From positions 124,001 to 188,000 of the forward strand of contig NZ_WBJY01000001.1 of NCBI RefSeq assembly GCF_008831085.1: a stretch of DNA of 64,000 nt, given 5' to 3'. Positions 43,328 to 51,596 of the stretch are shown piece by piece. Position numbers and translations under genes: made by a program. The notes below the pieces were generated by a model. The model saw nothing but the letters and a program-made list of their open reading frames with translations, did not search any database and had not been told where the DNA came from. The DNA is from Pseudoclavibacter endophyticus. Its GTDB lineage: Bacteria; Actinomycetota; Actinomycetes; Actinomycetales; Microbacteriaceae. How positions within the stretch are numbered: the stretch's first letter is position 1; each line of letters begins with the position of its first letter.

Positions 43328-44802
43328 GCGCCGGCGCAGCGGTGACCGAGCAACGACCCGTCGCCGTGGCGACCGCGAAACGTACCGGCAGGGGCAGTGC
43401 CGGCCGGGGTCGCTGGCGCGACCACATCGTCACGACGGTCGTCGCGTTCATCATCGCCGTCTACGGGGTCGCGCTCGTGCAGGGCTCGCAGTTGATGAGC
43501 GATCTCGTCCCCGCCGACGGCGGCATGTCCGGCCTGATCGTCTTCATCACGGCGCTGGTCTTCCTCGCGCTCGGCGCGTACTCGGCCGCGGTGGTCACCG
43601 TGAACAGTTTCTCGACCATCGTCGCGGGGCGGGTGCGACAGATCGCCCAGTACCGCCTGCTCGGCGCGACCGCGAGGTCGTTGCGCGGCAAGCTCGCGCT
43701 CGAGGGGGTGGTCGCGGGCGTCGTGGGCACCATCGTCGGCCTCGTGGCCGGCACGGCCGCCTATGCGATCGTGATCGACCGGCTCGTCGCTGTGGGCGAC
43801 CTGCCGCCAATGGACTACGTGCTGTTCTCGGGGCGGACGATCGTGCCCGCGTTCATCGTCATCGCGACGGTCGCGATCGCCGCCTGGGTCGGCACGCGTC
43901 CCGTCGGCCGCGTCTCCCCGGTGCAGGCGCTCTCGCAGAGCGTCGAGGCGCCCCTCGACCTCAGCCGCACGCCCATCGCCCAGCGCGTAGTCACGATCGT
44001 GGCGCTCGCGGGCGGGGGCCTGCTGCTCGTGGGCGGTAGCGCCATCGGCGCGGTCTCGCCGTTCGGCTTGCCGATCGCGTTCTTCGGCGGCGTCGCGTCG
44101 TTCAGCGGCATCGTGATCGGCGCCCGGATGTTCGTCCCTGCCCTCCTCAGCGCCGTCGGTCGCGCGATGGGCGGCGGGGTCGCCGCACGGCTCGCCGCGT
44201 CGAACGCGGTCCGCTCGCCGCGGGCGGCGACGCGAGGCACGATCGGCATGATCGTGGGCGTGACGCTCACCGTCATGTTCGTCGTGGCGATCGCCATCAC
44301 CCGCGTCGTCACGCTCGACTACGCCGCGAGCCTCGGGGAGGGAAACGACCCCACGTTCATCGCGATGACCAACATGATGCTTGACGTGCTGACGTGGATC
44401 ACGGTCGCGCTCGTCGGCGTGAGCGCCATCATCGGCGCGACCGGCATGGTCGCCAACCTGTCGCTCGGCGTGCTGCAGCGGCAGCGCGAGCTCGGCCTAC
44501 TCCGCGCGGTCGGCGCCACCGGCGGGCAGGTGCGAGCATCCATCGCGCTCGAGGCGGTCATCACGAGCATCGTTGCGATCGGGGCCGGAGCGGTCTTCGG
44601 TATCGGGTACGGCTGGGCCGGCGCCCAGTCGACGCTCGGCGCGCTCGTCGGCGAGACGGGCGGGCTCGTGCCGCTCGTGGTTCCGTGGTGGCTCGTGGCG
44701 ATCATCGCCGCCGCGGCCGTGCTGCTGGCGGCGATCACGGCGCTCGCCCCTGCGATCCGCGCGACGCGTGTGACGCCTATCCAGGCGCTCGCGGTGGAGT
44801 AG
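43324..44802 (+). CDS. FtsX-like ABC transporter permease
   Basis: A 492-residue membrane protein containing two FtsX-like repeats with eight apparent helices. QIAQYRLLGATARSLRGKLALE and ELGLLRAVGATGGQVRASIALE are the matching cytoplasmic motifs of the two halves, and both end in P-x-QAL (VSPVQALSQS, VTPIQALAVE). There is no large extracellular domain. GTG 43324 overlaps the ATPase stop. Confidence 0.92.
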   Translation: MSAGAAVTEQRPVAVATAKRTGRGSAGRGRWRDHIVTTVVAFIIAVYGVALVQGSQLMSDLVPADGGMSGLIVFITALVFLALGAYSAAVVTVNSFSTIVAGRVRQIAQYRLLGATARSLRGKLALEGVVAGVVGTIVGLVAGTAAYAIVIDRLVAVGDLPPMDYVLFSGRTIVPAFIVIATVAIAAWVGTRPVGRVSPVQALSQSVEAPLDLSRTPIAQRVVTIVALAGGGLLLVGGSAIGAVSPFGLPIAFFGGVASFSGIVIGARMFVPALLSAVGRAMGGGVAARLAASNAVRSPRAATRGTIGMIVGVTLTVMFVVAIAITRVVTLDYAASLGEGNDPTFIAMTNMMLDVLTWITVALVGVSAIIGATGMVANLSLGVLQRQRELGLLRAVGATGGQVRASIALEAVITSIVAIGAGAVFGIGYGWAGAQSTLGALVGETGGLVPLVVPWWLVAIIAAAAVLLAAITALAPAIRATRVTPIQALAVE

Positions 44803-44869
44803 CCGGCGACCGCGCGGACCGCGGCGATGCCGCGCGGCCCGCGCCGAGAGTGCGAGCGGAGCCCGCTAA

Positions 44870-44898
44870 TTGACGTTGATTCTCATTTCGGGTACGTT
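44870..44898 (+). promoter_or_regulatory. Promoter with Zur-like operator for the znu-zur operon
   Basis: TTGACG (44870-44875), a 17-base spacer and TACGTT (44893-44898) form a good promoter. The 15-mer TGACGTTGATTCTCA (44871-44885) overlaps the -35. Read on the other strand as TGAGAATCAACGTCA, it matches 11 of 15 positions of the actinobacterial Zur palindrome TGAAAATCATTTTCA, with the outer TGA/TCA arms intact. Zinc-bound Zur would block the polymerase here. Confidence 0.65.
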
Positions 44899-44902
44899 CG
44901 CT

Positions 44903-44956
44903 GGGTGCGTCGGCCGGGCCCGGCGCACCCACGCGAGCCATCGCGCCACGTGGCGC
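44903..44956 (+). other. Structured leader of the znuA transcript
   Basis: GGGTGCG (44903-44909) pairs with CGCACCC (44924-44930) around a GC-rich loop, and GCGCCACGTGGCGC (44943-44956) is a perfect palindrome. Both fall in the about 95-base leader between the promoter and the GTG at 45000. No function is known. Confidence 0.4.
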
Positions 44957-44999
44957 CGCATTGCCTAGGCGCTGATCGGCCCGGTGGAACAGGAACATC

Positions 45000-46100
45000 G
45001 TGAAGCTTCGCTCGACCTTCACCGCGACCCTCGGCATTGCCGCGGCCGCGACGCTCACGCTGGCGGGATGCTCGGCATCGCCCGGAGAAGCTGGTGGCGA
45101 CGGCCTTTCGATCGTGACGACGACGACGCAGGTCACCGACTTCGTCGAGCGCCTCGTCGACGGCACCGACGCGACCGTCAGCTCGCTCCTCCTGCCTGGC
45201 GAAAGCGCGCATTCGTTCGAGGCCGACCCCGCGGACCTCGTCGCGGTCGGAGGCGCCGACCTCGTGGTCGCGAGCGGTTTCGGTCTCGAGGAGGCGTGGC
45301 TTCCGCCGGTGCTCGAGGCCGGCGGCTACACGGGGGCGACGGTGAACGCGGGCGACGGCTTCGATCCCGCCATGCTGCAAGAGGGCGCCGGCCATGCCGC
45401 GGCAACCGGCGGCGCGGGGAAGTCAGATCACGACCACGGTGACGAGGCGGACGGTCACGACCACGGTGACGAGGCGGACGGTCACGACCACGGTGACGAG
45501 GCGGACGGCCACGACCACGGTGGTGCCGACCCGCACGTGTGGACCGCGCCGCTCGGGGCCTCGTTCATGGTCGGCGTCATCGCTGATGCGCTCGCCGAGG
45601 CCGACCCCGACAACGCTGATGCCTACCGGGCCAACGCCGGGGCTTATCAGGCGCAACTCGAGGAGCTCGACCTCTGGATCGGGCAGAACGTCGCTCAGGT
45701 CGCCGAGGAGGACCGCCTCCTCGTCACGAACCACGAGGCCCTCACCTACTACACGGACGGCTACCGCATCACGGTCATCGGATCGATCATGCCGAGCTGG
45801 GACGACAACGCCGAGCCCAGCGCCGCCGAGCTCGACACGCTCATCACCGCGATCACGGCGTCGGGGGTCCCTGCCGTGTTCAGCGAGTCGCAGCTCTCGC
45901 CCGCAACGGCTGAGCGCATCGCGACCGAGACCGGCGTCAAGGTGTACTCGGGCGATGAGGCGCTGCTGACCGACTCGCTCGGCGAGCCCGGCACCGACGC
46001 CGCGACCTACATCGGCGCGACCGTGCACAACACGGTCCAGATCCTCGACTCGTGGGGCGCGGCCGCCAGCGAACTGCCGACGGAGCTTCAGGGCGCATGA
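45000..46100 (+). CDS. znuA: Zinc-binding lipoprotein of ABC transporter
   Basis: A 366-residue cluster A-I substrate-binding protein. The signal peptide ends in lipobox LAGC. The metal-site histidines are seen in GESAHSFEADP, DPHVWTAPLG and VTNHEALTYY, with GDEALLTDSLG carrying the final acidic ligand. Between the first and second lies a His/Asp-rich loop of three HDHGDEADG repeats, typical of zinc-binding rather than manganese-binding members. GTG 45000 has a weak GGAA site. Confidence 0.93.
   Translation: MKLRSTFTATLGIAAAATLTLAGCSASPGEAGGDGLSIVTTTTQVTDFVERLVDGTDATVSSLLLPGESAHSFEADPADLVAVGGADLVVASGFGLEEAWLPPVLEAGGYTGATVNAGDGFDPAMLQEGAGHAAATGGAGKSDHDHGDEADGHDHGDEADGHDHGDEADGHDHGGADPHVWTAPLGASFMVGVIADALAEADPDNADAYRANAGAYQAQLEELDLWIGQNVAQVAEEDRLLVTNHEALTYYTDGYRITVIGSIMPSWDDNAEPSAAELDTLITAITASGVPAVFSESQLSPATAERIATETGVKVYSGDEALLTDSLGEPGTDAATYIGATVHNTVQILDSWGAAASELPTELQGA
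45429..45509 (+). repeat. Three 27-bp repeats encoding the ZnuA His-rich loop
   Basis: Units start at 45429, 45456 and 45483 and are identical or nearly so, each encoding HDHGDEADG. A partial fourth copy follows. The near-identity at the nucleotide level implies recent expansion. Confidence 0.85.
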
Positions 46101-47029
46101 CCGAAACCGCTGAGCGCCGCGACGACGGACTAACCACGGGAGGCGCCCCGGCGCCGCTCGTGGTGATCGACGACGCAACTTTCGCATACGACCGGCACAC
46201 GCCGGCGCTCGAGCACGTGACCATGCGCATCCGGCCGGGGGAGGCGCACGCACTCATCGGCCCGAACGGTGCCGGCAAGTCGACGCTGCTGAAGGGCCTG
46301 CTCGGCCTCGTGCCGGTGATCGGCGGGCGGCTCGACGTGCTGGGCGCCGAGCCACGCCGTGCCGCGCGCAGCATCGGCTACATGCCGCAGACTGACGAGC
46401 TCGACCCCGAGTTCCCGGTCACGCTGCGACAGGTCGTCATGATGGGCCGCTACCGCGGCATCGGCATGTTCCGGTTCCCCCGCCGAACGGATCGCGATGC
46501 CGTCGAGGCCGCGCTCGCCCGCGTCGGTCTCACGGACCTCGCCGACCATCATTTCGGCTCCCTGTCGGGCGGGCAGCAGCAGCGTGGCGTGCTCGCGCGC
46601 GCGCTCGTAGCCAACCCTCGTCTCGTGCTGCTCGACGAGCCCTTCAACGGCCTCGATCGGCACAACCGGGCGGCCGTGCTCGGCCTCATGCGGGACCTGC
46701 GCGAGAGCGGGGTGGGCATCATCGTTTCGACGCACGACTTCGAGATCGCGAGCGCGGCGTGCTCGCACGTGCTCCTGCTCAACCGCTGCCTGATCGCCGC
46801 CGGGCCGGTGGAATCGACCATGACGCCAGAGGTGCTCGACCGCACGTTTGGCCACGCGACCGCAGACGACGAGAGCCACGGCCACTTCAACGTCGGTCAC
46901 CGGCACTATCACGACACCGGGTTCCGCGGCGTTCCCCGACCCGGTCACGACGTCGCGTCAGTGCCGCCCCGCGAGGTCGAGCCGGAGGCGAGCGGCGACC
47001 CCAGCCGGAGCTCGGAGCCCGTGCGGTGA
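46097..47029 (+). CDS. znuC: Zinc ABC transporter ATPase
   Basis: A 310-residue ATPase with Walker [17 protein letters not shown], signature [15 protein letters not shown], Walker B LVLLDEPFNGLD and switch His in VSTHDFEIA. YMPQTDELDPEFPVT is typical of metal-type ABC ATPases. The last 60 residues are a His-rich tail (ESHGHFNVGHRHYH) and an acidic Pro/Ser tail, as in some ZnuC proteins. ATG 46097 overlaps the znuA stop. Confidence 0.93.
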   Translation: MTETAERRDDGLTTGGAPAPLVVIDDATFAYDRHTPALEHVTMRIRPGEAHALIGPNGAGKSTLLKGLLGLVPVIGGRLDVLGAEPRRAARSIGYMPQTDELDPEFPVTLRQVVMMGRYRGIGMFRFPRRTDRDAVEAALARVGLTDLADHHFGSLSGGQQQRGVLARALVANPRLVLLDEPFNGLDRHNRAAVLGLMRDLRESGVGIIVSTHDFEIASAACSHVLLLNRCLIAAGPVESTMTPEVLDRTFGHATADDESHGHFNVGHRHYHDTGFRGVPRPGHDVASVPPREVEPEASGDPSRSSEPVR

Positions 47030-47952
47030 ACCCCCTCGACCTGCCGTTCATGCAGCACGCGCTGCTCGCGCTCATCATGCTGGCGGTCGTGAGCTCGATC
47101 GTGGGCGTGCAACTCAACCTGCGAGGTCTCGAGTTCATCAGCGACGGGCTCGTGCACGCCGTGTTCCCCGGCGTCGTCATCGGCTTCGTCGTGAACGGCA
47201 TGGACGGCGTCTACGTCGGCGCGGTCATCGCGTCGCTCATCGCGACCGGCGCGCTCACCTGGGCTGCACGGCGAGGGGCGGGCACGGATGCGACGACCGC
47301 CGTGGTCCTGGCCGGCACGTTCGCCATCGGCATCGTGATCGTCTCGCGCACCACGACCTACACGACAGGCCTCGAGCACCTGCTCTTCGGCCAACCGCTG
47401 ACGGTTCACGCGGCGGATCTCGTGGCCATCGGCGTGCTCGGCGGCCTCGCGCTCGTCCTCGTGCTGGGGACGTGGAAGGAGCAGCTGTTCCTGTCGTTCG
47501 ACCTTCGGGGCGCCCGGGCGTCCGGCTACCGGACCCTGCTCTACGAACTCGCGCTCAACCTCGCCATCGCGCTCGTCGTGGTGGCTGCCGCCCGCGCCGT
47601 CGGCAACCTCATGGTGCTGGCGATCCTCATCATTCCGGCCGCCGTCGGTCGCCTGCTTTCGCGGCGCGTTTCCGTGATCGTCCTCGTCGCCCTCGCGGTC
47701 TCGCTCGTCGGCTCGGTCATCGGGCTGTTGCTGGCGTTCGAGCTCTCGCTGACGCTCGGCCTGACGTCGTCCCCGACGTCGGTGATCGTGCTCGTGTTCG
47801 TCGCGATGTACCTGCTCGCCGTCGTGGTCGCGAAGACGGCCATGCGCGTCCGCCGGGCACGGGGGAGCCGCGATCTCGACGCGCGTCGGGACCCGCACAA
47901 CGTCGAGCCGGTTCGCGACGACGCCGTCGGCCCGCTGCGGGAGGCGGTGTGA
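47026..47952 (+). CDS. znuB: Zinc ABC transporter permease 1
   Basis: A 308-residue ABC-3 family permease with about eight helices. LEFISDGLVHAVFPGVVIGF is the family helix near residue 45, and LMVLAILIIPAAVGRLL the C-terminal signature. The last 35 residues are a charged cytoplasmic tail. GTG 47026 overlaps the znuC stop (GTGA). Confidence 0.92.
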   Translation: MNPLDLPFMQHALLALIMLAVVSSIVGVQLNLRGLEFISDGLVHAVFPGVVIGFVVNGMDGVYVGAVIASLIATGALTWAARRGAGTDATTAVVLAGTFAIGIVIVSRTTTYTTGLEHLLFGQPLTVHAADLVAIGVLGGLALVLVLGTWKEQLFLSFDLRGARASGYRTLLYELALNLAIALVVVAAARAVGNLMVLAILIIPAAVGRLLSRRVSVIVLVALAVSLVGSVIGLLLAFELSLTLGLTSSPTSVIVLVFVAMYLLAVVVAKTAMRVRRARGSRDLDARRDPHNVEPVRDDAVGPLREAV

Positions 47953-47954
47953 CG

Positions 47955-48818
47955 ATGGACTACTTCACGACCGCCATGGTCTGCGGCGTGCTGATCGGCG
48001 TGCTGTGCGGCCTCGTCGGCGTGCTTGTCGTACTTCGGCGCCGCGCCTTCTTCACGGTCGCGCTCACACACGCCACGTTCCCGGGCGGCGTGCTCGCGGC
48101 CATCCTCGGGGTCAACGTCGTGCTCGGCGCCGGGGTCATGGGTCTCGCGCTCATGGCACTCATGGTGTGGCTCTCGCGCATCCACCGGCAGGGCTCGCAG
48201 GTCGCCGCCGGGGTCGTGCTCAGCCTCGGCTACGCGCTCGGCATGCTGTTGCTGTCGCTCAACCCGTGGCTCCCGGTGAAGGTCGACTCGTTCCTCGCCG
48301 GTCACATCCTCGCCATCCCGGTATCGAACGTGGTCATCATCGCCGTCGTGCTAGGTGTGACGGTCCTCGCCTACGTCGCGTACGGCAAGGAGCTGCTGTT
48401 CTCGACCTTCGACCGCCGCGGTTTCGTCGCGAGCGGCCACCGCGAGTCGTCGGCCGACGTCGTGGCGCTCGGGCTCATCACGCTCACCGTCGTCGCCGTC
48501 ATGCCGGCCATCGGTTCGATCCTCGCGATCGCCATGATCGCGGCACCCGCCGCGTCCGCCCGGCTGCTCACCAAGCGGGTCGGGCGCATGCTCGTGATCG
48601 CCTGCCTGCTCGGCGCCGTCGCGGCCGTCGGCGGCCTGGTCATCTCGCGATACCTCGGCTTCGCGGCCGGTGGTGCCATCGCGATCGCTGCAACGCTCGT
48701 GTTCCTGATCTCACTCGCCATTCGTACGATTCGCAGTCGCAGCGTGGCATCATCTGGAGGTGCACGTGGCAGGGTGAGCGCGATCCCGGCGCCGCCCGTG
48801 GAGGTGACAGCGCGATGA
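47955..48818 (+). CDS. Zinc ABC transporter permease 2
   Basis: A 287-residue ABC-3 family permease. VALTHATFPGGVLAAILG and IGSILAIAMIAAPAASARLL are family motifs. It probably forms a heterodimer with the first permease, an arrangement common in actinobacteria. ATG 47955 lies 10 bases after GGGAGG; GTG 47949, overlapping the previous stop, is an alternative. Confidence 0.9.
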   Translation: MDYFTTAMVCGVLIGVLCGLVGVLVVLRRRAFFTVALTHATFPGGVLAAILGVNVVLGAGVMGLALMALMVWLSRIHRQGSQVAAGVVLSLGYALGMLLLSLNPWLPVKVDSFLAGHILAIPVSNVVIIAVVLGVTVLAYVAYGKELLFSTFDRRGFVASGHRESSADVVALGLITLTVVAVMPAIGSILAIAMIAAPAASARLLTKRVGRMLVIACLLGAVAAVGGLVISRYLGFAAGGAIAIAATLVFLISLAIRTIRSRSVASSGGARGRVSAIPAPPVEVTAR

Positions 48819-49309
48819 TCGATCGGTCGCTCAGTGGTGACGGCGATGCGCGAGAGGGCGCTGCCGACCCGGCGGGCCAGCAGAGTCACGGCCGGGTGGC
48901 CGTGAAGCCCGCGCGTCGCAACACGTGGCAGCGCGAGGCGGTTCGCGACGCGCTGATCGATGCTGATGCGTTCGTGAGCGCGCAGGCGCTGCACCAGCAG
49001 CTCGCCGAGCGCGGCACCAAGATCGGTCTCGCCACGGTCTACCGCGCCCTCGCGTCACTCGCCGACGAGGAGCAGGCCGACACCCTCATGTCGACCGACG
49101 GTGAGGCCGTGTACCGCGCCTGCGACATGGAATCGCACCACCACCACCTCATCTGCCGCGAGTGCGGCAGGGCTGAAGAGATCGAGGGCGAGCCGGTCGA
49201 GCAGTGGGCGGCGTCGGTGGCGGCCGAGCACGGGTACAGCGAGCCGCGGCACATCATCGACATCTTCGGCACCTGCCCCGACTGCCGGGCGCGACGCTCG
49301 GGTAGATGA
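48815..49309 (+). CDS. zur: Fur-family zinc uptake regulator
   Basis: A 164-residue Fur-family protein. A 30-residue polar extension precedes the winged helix (RNTWQREAVRDALIDADAFVSAQ, LATVYRALASLADEEQ). The metal-binding part has ESHHHHLICRECG and GTCPDCRARR, giving the CxxC pairs of the structural zinc site. Its place at the end of the znu operon argues for Zur rather than Fur. ATG 48815 overlaps the permease stop. Autoregulation through the operator at 44871 is expected. Confidence 0.92.
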   Translation: MIDRSLSGDGDAREGAADPAGQQSHGRVAVKPARRNTWQREAVRDALIDADAFVSAQALHQQLAERGTKIGLATVYRALASLADEEQADTLMSTDGEAVYRACDMESHHHHLICRECGRAEEIEGEPVEQWAASVAAEHGYSEPRHIIDIFGTCPDCRARRSGR

Positions 49310-49348
49310 ACGGCGCGTGCGCGGATATCTGCACGCCCGCCCGGCCCC

Positions 49349-49843
49349 CTACGTCGTCTCGTTGCCGCCGCTGCACGTGCTCCGGTACTCGATGTAGGCC
49401 TGTTCGGTCGTGACGGTCACGGTCATCGACGACGCGTATTCGTCGACGGCCGACACCGTGGCGATGTCGTCCGCCTGCGACACGTCGCCCGTCGTCGCCC
49501 CGATCCCGCTGAGGGCCTCCGCGGCGAGTTCCGCGGCCCGCAGCGCGTCATCCTCGGAACGCGCGGCGGGCGACGAGGTCGACCTCACGCTCTGCATGCC
49601 GTCCCCCGGCTTGGGCTCGTCCCCGACGACGCACGCCGTGTGGGGCAGTTCGACGATGCCGCTCCACGTGCCGCCGATGGCCGACTGCACGGCGTCAATC
49701 GCGGCGATGCCCGTGTCGGGTGTGGCGCTCGCGGGCGCAACGGCACCGCCTCCGCCACCGGAGCATCCGGCCAAGGCCAGAGCGCCAGCGATCGCGATGC
49801 CGGTGGCGAGCCCGCGAAACGGACCCGATGACGTGCATCTCAT
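49349..49843 (-). CDS. Small secreted lipoprotein of unknown function
   Basis: A 164-residue protein with a signal peptide and lipobox LAGC near residue 27, then a Gly/Ala/Pro spacer. The mature part has two Cys (HTACVVGDE and STCSGGNETT) that could pair. I do not recognise the fold. It is divergent from rpmB and convergent with zur. ATG 49843 is well placed for the signal peptide. Confidence 0.75.
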   Translation of the reverse strand: MRCTSSGPFRGLATGIAIAGALALAGCSGGGGGAVAPASATPDTGIAAIDAVQSAIGGTWSGIVELPHTACVVGDEPKPGDGMQSVRSTSSPAARSEDDALRAAELAAEALSGIGATTGDVSQADDIATVSAVDEYASSMTVTVTTEQAYIEYRSTCSGGNETT

Positions 49844-49874
49844 GCGTTCAAGCGTAGCGATGCGCGACCCACCC

Positions 49875-49903
49875 TTGCCGAACGCCGCCGCGGCGCCTAG
49901 AGT
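49875..49903 (+). promoter_or_regulatory. Promoter of the rpmB-rpmG-rpsN operon
   Basis: TTGCCG (49875-49880), a 17-base spacer and TAGAGT (49898-49903) form a good promoter. I see no Zur-like palindrome over it. The start point would be near 49910, leaving a leader of about 125 bases. Confidence 0.65.
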
Positions 49904-49946
49904 AGATCCTTGGTGTCTGTCGGGGCTCCCCTCCGCTTACGCCGCG

Positions 49947-50015
49947 CACGACCGCCCGATGCGGTCGTGTGCAGACAAGAGATCTTGGGCGGCCCGGTCG
50001 AAACGACCTGGCCGC
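49947..50015 (+). other. Two stable hairpins in the rpmB leader
   Basis: CACGACCGC (49947-49955) pairs with GCGGTCGTG (49961-49969) around a 5-base loop. A second stem pairs GCGGCC (49989-49994) and GGTCG with CGACC and GGCCGC (50010-50015) around AAA, with one mismatch. It ends about 9 bases before the GGAGGA ribosome site of rpmB. This could be an autoregulatory ribosomal-protein leader; inference only. Confidence 0.55.
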
Positions 50016-50034
50016 GGTATCGATGGAGGAAGCC

Positions 50035-50271
50035 ATGGCCGCAGTGTGCCAGGTGACCGGCGCCGTTCCCGGCTTCGGTCACAACGTTTCGCACTCGCAC
50101 CGCCGCACGAAGCGCCGGTTCGACCCGAACATCCAGAAGAAGACGTACTACGTGCCGTCGCTCAAGCGCAAGGTCACCCTGACGCTGAGCGCCAAGGGCA
50201 TCAAGGTCATCGACGCCCGCGGCATTGACGCGGTCATCACGGACCTGCTCGCGAAGGGGGTCAAGCTCTAA
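50035..50271 (+). CDS. rpmB: Ribosomal protein L28, zinc-free type
   Basis: A 78-residue L28 protein ([21 protein letters not shown]). It has a single Cys and lacks the CxxC pairs of zinc-binding L28. In streptomycetes and mycobacteria such C-minus forms replace the zinc forms under zinc starvation. Whether a C-plus copy exists elsewhere cannot be seen. ATG 50035 has GGAGGA upstream. Its stop overlaps rpmG (TAATG). Confidence 0.95.
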   Translation: MAAVCQVTGAVPGFGHNVSHSHRRTKRRFDPNIQKKTYYVPSLKRKVTLTLSAKGIKVIDARGIDAVITDLLAKGVKL

Positions 50272-50441
50272 TGGCGAAAAAGGGTCAGGATGTCCGTCCG
50301 ATCATCAAGCTCCGCTCCACCGCGGGCACGGGTTTCACGTACGTCACGAAGAAGAACCGCCGAAACACGCCGGACCGCCTCGTGCTGAAGAAGTACGACC
50401 CGGTAGTCCGCAAGCACGTCGAATTCCGAGAGGAGCGTTAG
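50271..50441 (+). CDS. rpmG: Ribosomal protein L33, zinc-free type
   Basis: A 56-residue protein beginning [20 protein letters not shown] and ending KHVEFREER. It contains no cysteine, so it is the C-minus form. The ATG shares a base with the rpmB stop, so translation is coupled. L33 is part of the 50S E-site region. Confidence 0.95.
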   Translation: MAKKGQDVRPIIKLRSTAGTGFTYVTKKNRRNTPDRLVLKKYDPVVRKHVEFREER

Positions 50442-50444
50442 CCG

Positions 50445-50750
50445 ATGGCCAAGAAGAGCAAGATCGCCAAGAACGAACAGCGCAAGGTCATTGTCGAGCG
50501 CTACGCCGAACGCCGTGCCCAGCTCAAGAAGCAGCTGGTCGACCCCAACGGCACCGAAGAGAGCCGTGAAGAGGCCCGAGTCGGCCTGCAGAAGCTGCCC
50601 CGCGATGCCTCGCCCGTGCGCGTGCGCGGCCGCGACAGCATCGACGGTCGCCCCCGTGGCTACCTCAGCAGCTTCGGTATCTCGCGCGTGCGCTTCCGCG
50701 ACATGGCGCACCGCGGCGAGCTGCCCGGCATCACGAAGTCGAGCTGGTAG
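50445..50750 (+). CDS. rpsN: Ribosomal protein S14, zinc-free type
   Basis: A 101-residue S14 of the long type, with no CxxC motifs ([41 protein letters not shown]). The zinc-binding S14 is about 61 residues. It starts 3 bases after the rpmG stop and ends the operon before a strong terminator. Confidence 0.96.
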   Translation: MAKKSKIAKNEQRKVIVERYAERRAQLKKQLVDPNGTEESREEARVGLQKLPRDASPVRVRGRDSIDGRPRGYLSSFGISRVRFRDMAHRGELPGITKSSW

Positions 50751-50782
50751 CAGCGGCCGACCGGTCACGTACCGCTCGCACC

Positions 50783-50814
50783 GAACGCGGGCCCCGATTG
50801 CGGGGCCCGCGTTC
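50783..50814. terminator. Terminator after rpsN
   Basis: GAACGCGGGCCCC and GGGGCCCGCGTTC form a perfect 13-bp stem with a 6-base loop, followed by CGCGTTT. It lies between the convergent rpsN and VOC genes and can serve both. Confidence 0.85.
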
Positions 50815-50819
50815 CGCGT

Positions 50820-51242
50820 TTACCGAGCGAGTTGCTCACGGTAATGCGGGTTGTGCATGATGCCGACGACATTGCCGAACGGATCGACGAACGAGGCCGT
50901 GACGAACCCGGCCTCGCGCGGGGTGAGGGGCTGGTGTGGGGTTGCGCCGCGTGCGATCGCGTCGTCGAGCGTGGCCGCGACGTCGTCGACGTGCCAGTAC
51001 GCGACGACACCGCCAGGCGCCCGAGGCGCCGGCCCCGGCCGGTAGTCGCTGGAGATGATTCCGAGCTCGTCGGCCGAGTCGCCGATCCGGAACTCGACAT
51101 AGGCCGCCGGCAGTGGCGGTTCCGGTCGCACGAAATACGGCTCGACGCCGAGGAATTCGGTGTACCAGGTGGCCGCCGCGGCAACGTCGTCGGCCCAGAG
51201 ACTGATCGTGCAGAGACCCCGCAGTGGGGAATGGTCGTTCAT
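50820..51242 (-). CDS. VOC/glyoxalase-family protein
   Basis: A 140-residue protein with two beta-alpha-beta-beta-beta repeats (LCTISLWADDVAAAATWYTEFLG; YWHVDDVAATLDDAIARGA; ASFVDPFGNVVGIMHN). It could be a dioxygenase, glyoxalase-like enzyme or resistance-type binding protein; the substrate cannot be read. ATG 51242 is preferred as it has better spacing to GAGAGGA than ATG 51245. Confidence 0.82.
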   Translation of the reverse strand: MNDHSPLRGLCTISLWADDVAAAATWYTEFLGVEPYFVRPEPPLPAAYVEFRIGDSADELGIISSDYRPGPAPRAPGGVVAYWHVDDVAATLDDAIARGATPHQPLTPREAGFVTASFVDPFGNVVGIMHNPHYREQLAR

Positions 51243-51596
51243 CATGTGTCCTCTCGTAGGGTGCGACGAGTCTCGCGCCTATTGCGGACAAGGAAGGTCC
51301 GCGACGGGCGATCGCCGACGTCGCGGCGGCCACGGGTCCCTCGACGAGTGATCGCCGGCGACATCCCCGGAATCGCGCGGACGGTGCGCCGATTGCGACA
51401 CGGGGTGGCACCGGCCTCATCTGCGCGGAGAAATCAGCGGCAAATCGGCTGCGAATGCGGCGTGTTCCGCGGAATGTCGCGCATCTTGGCGGCACAGAGG
51501 GGTATGTTGACGACCGCGCGCCGACGTTCCGGCATCGGTCGCACCACGAATTGCCCACCGAGCCGCCCCGTGCGGAATGACGTCCGAGGAGGACCC
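51243..51596. other. Intergenic region between VOC and HU genes
   Basis: These 354 bases between divergent genes hold no credible gene. Near the VOC gene is a 6-bp inverted repeat GCGGAC/GTCCGC (51284-51302). TATGTT at 51503-51508 may be the HU -10 box, but no -35 fits 17 bases upstream. GAGGAGGACC precedes the HU ATG. Confidence 0.5.

Noticed and set aside
49875..49903. A Zur box at the rpmB promoter
   Set aside because: I looked for a TGA-N9-TCA-type palindrome here because of the nearby zur gene and found none.
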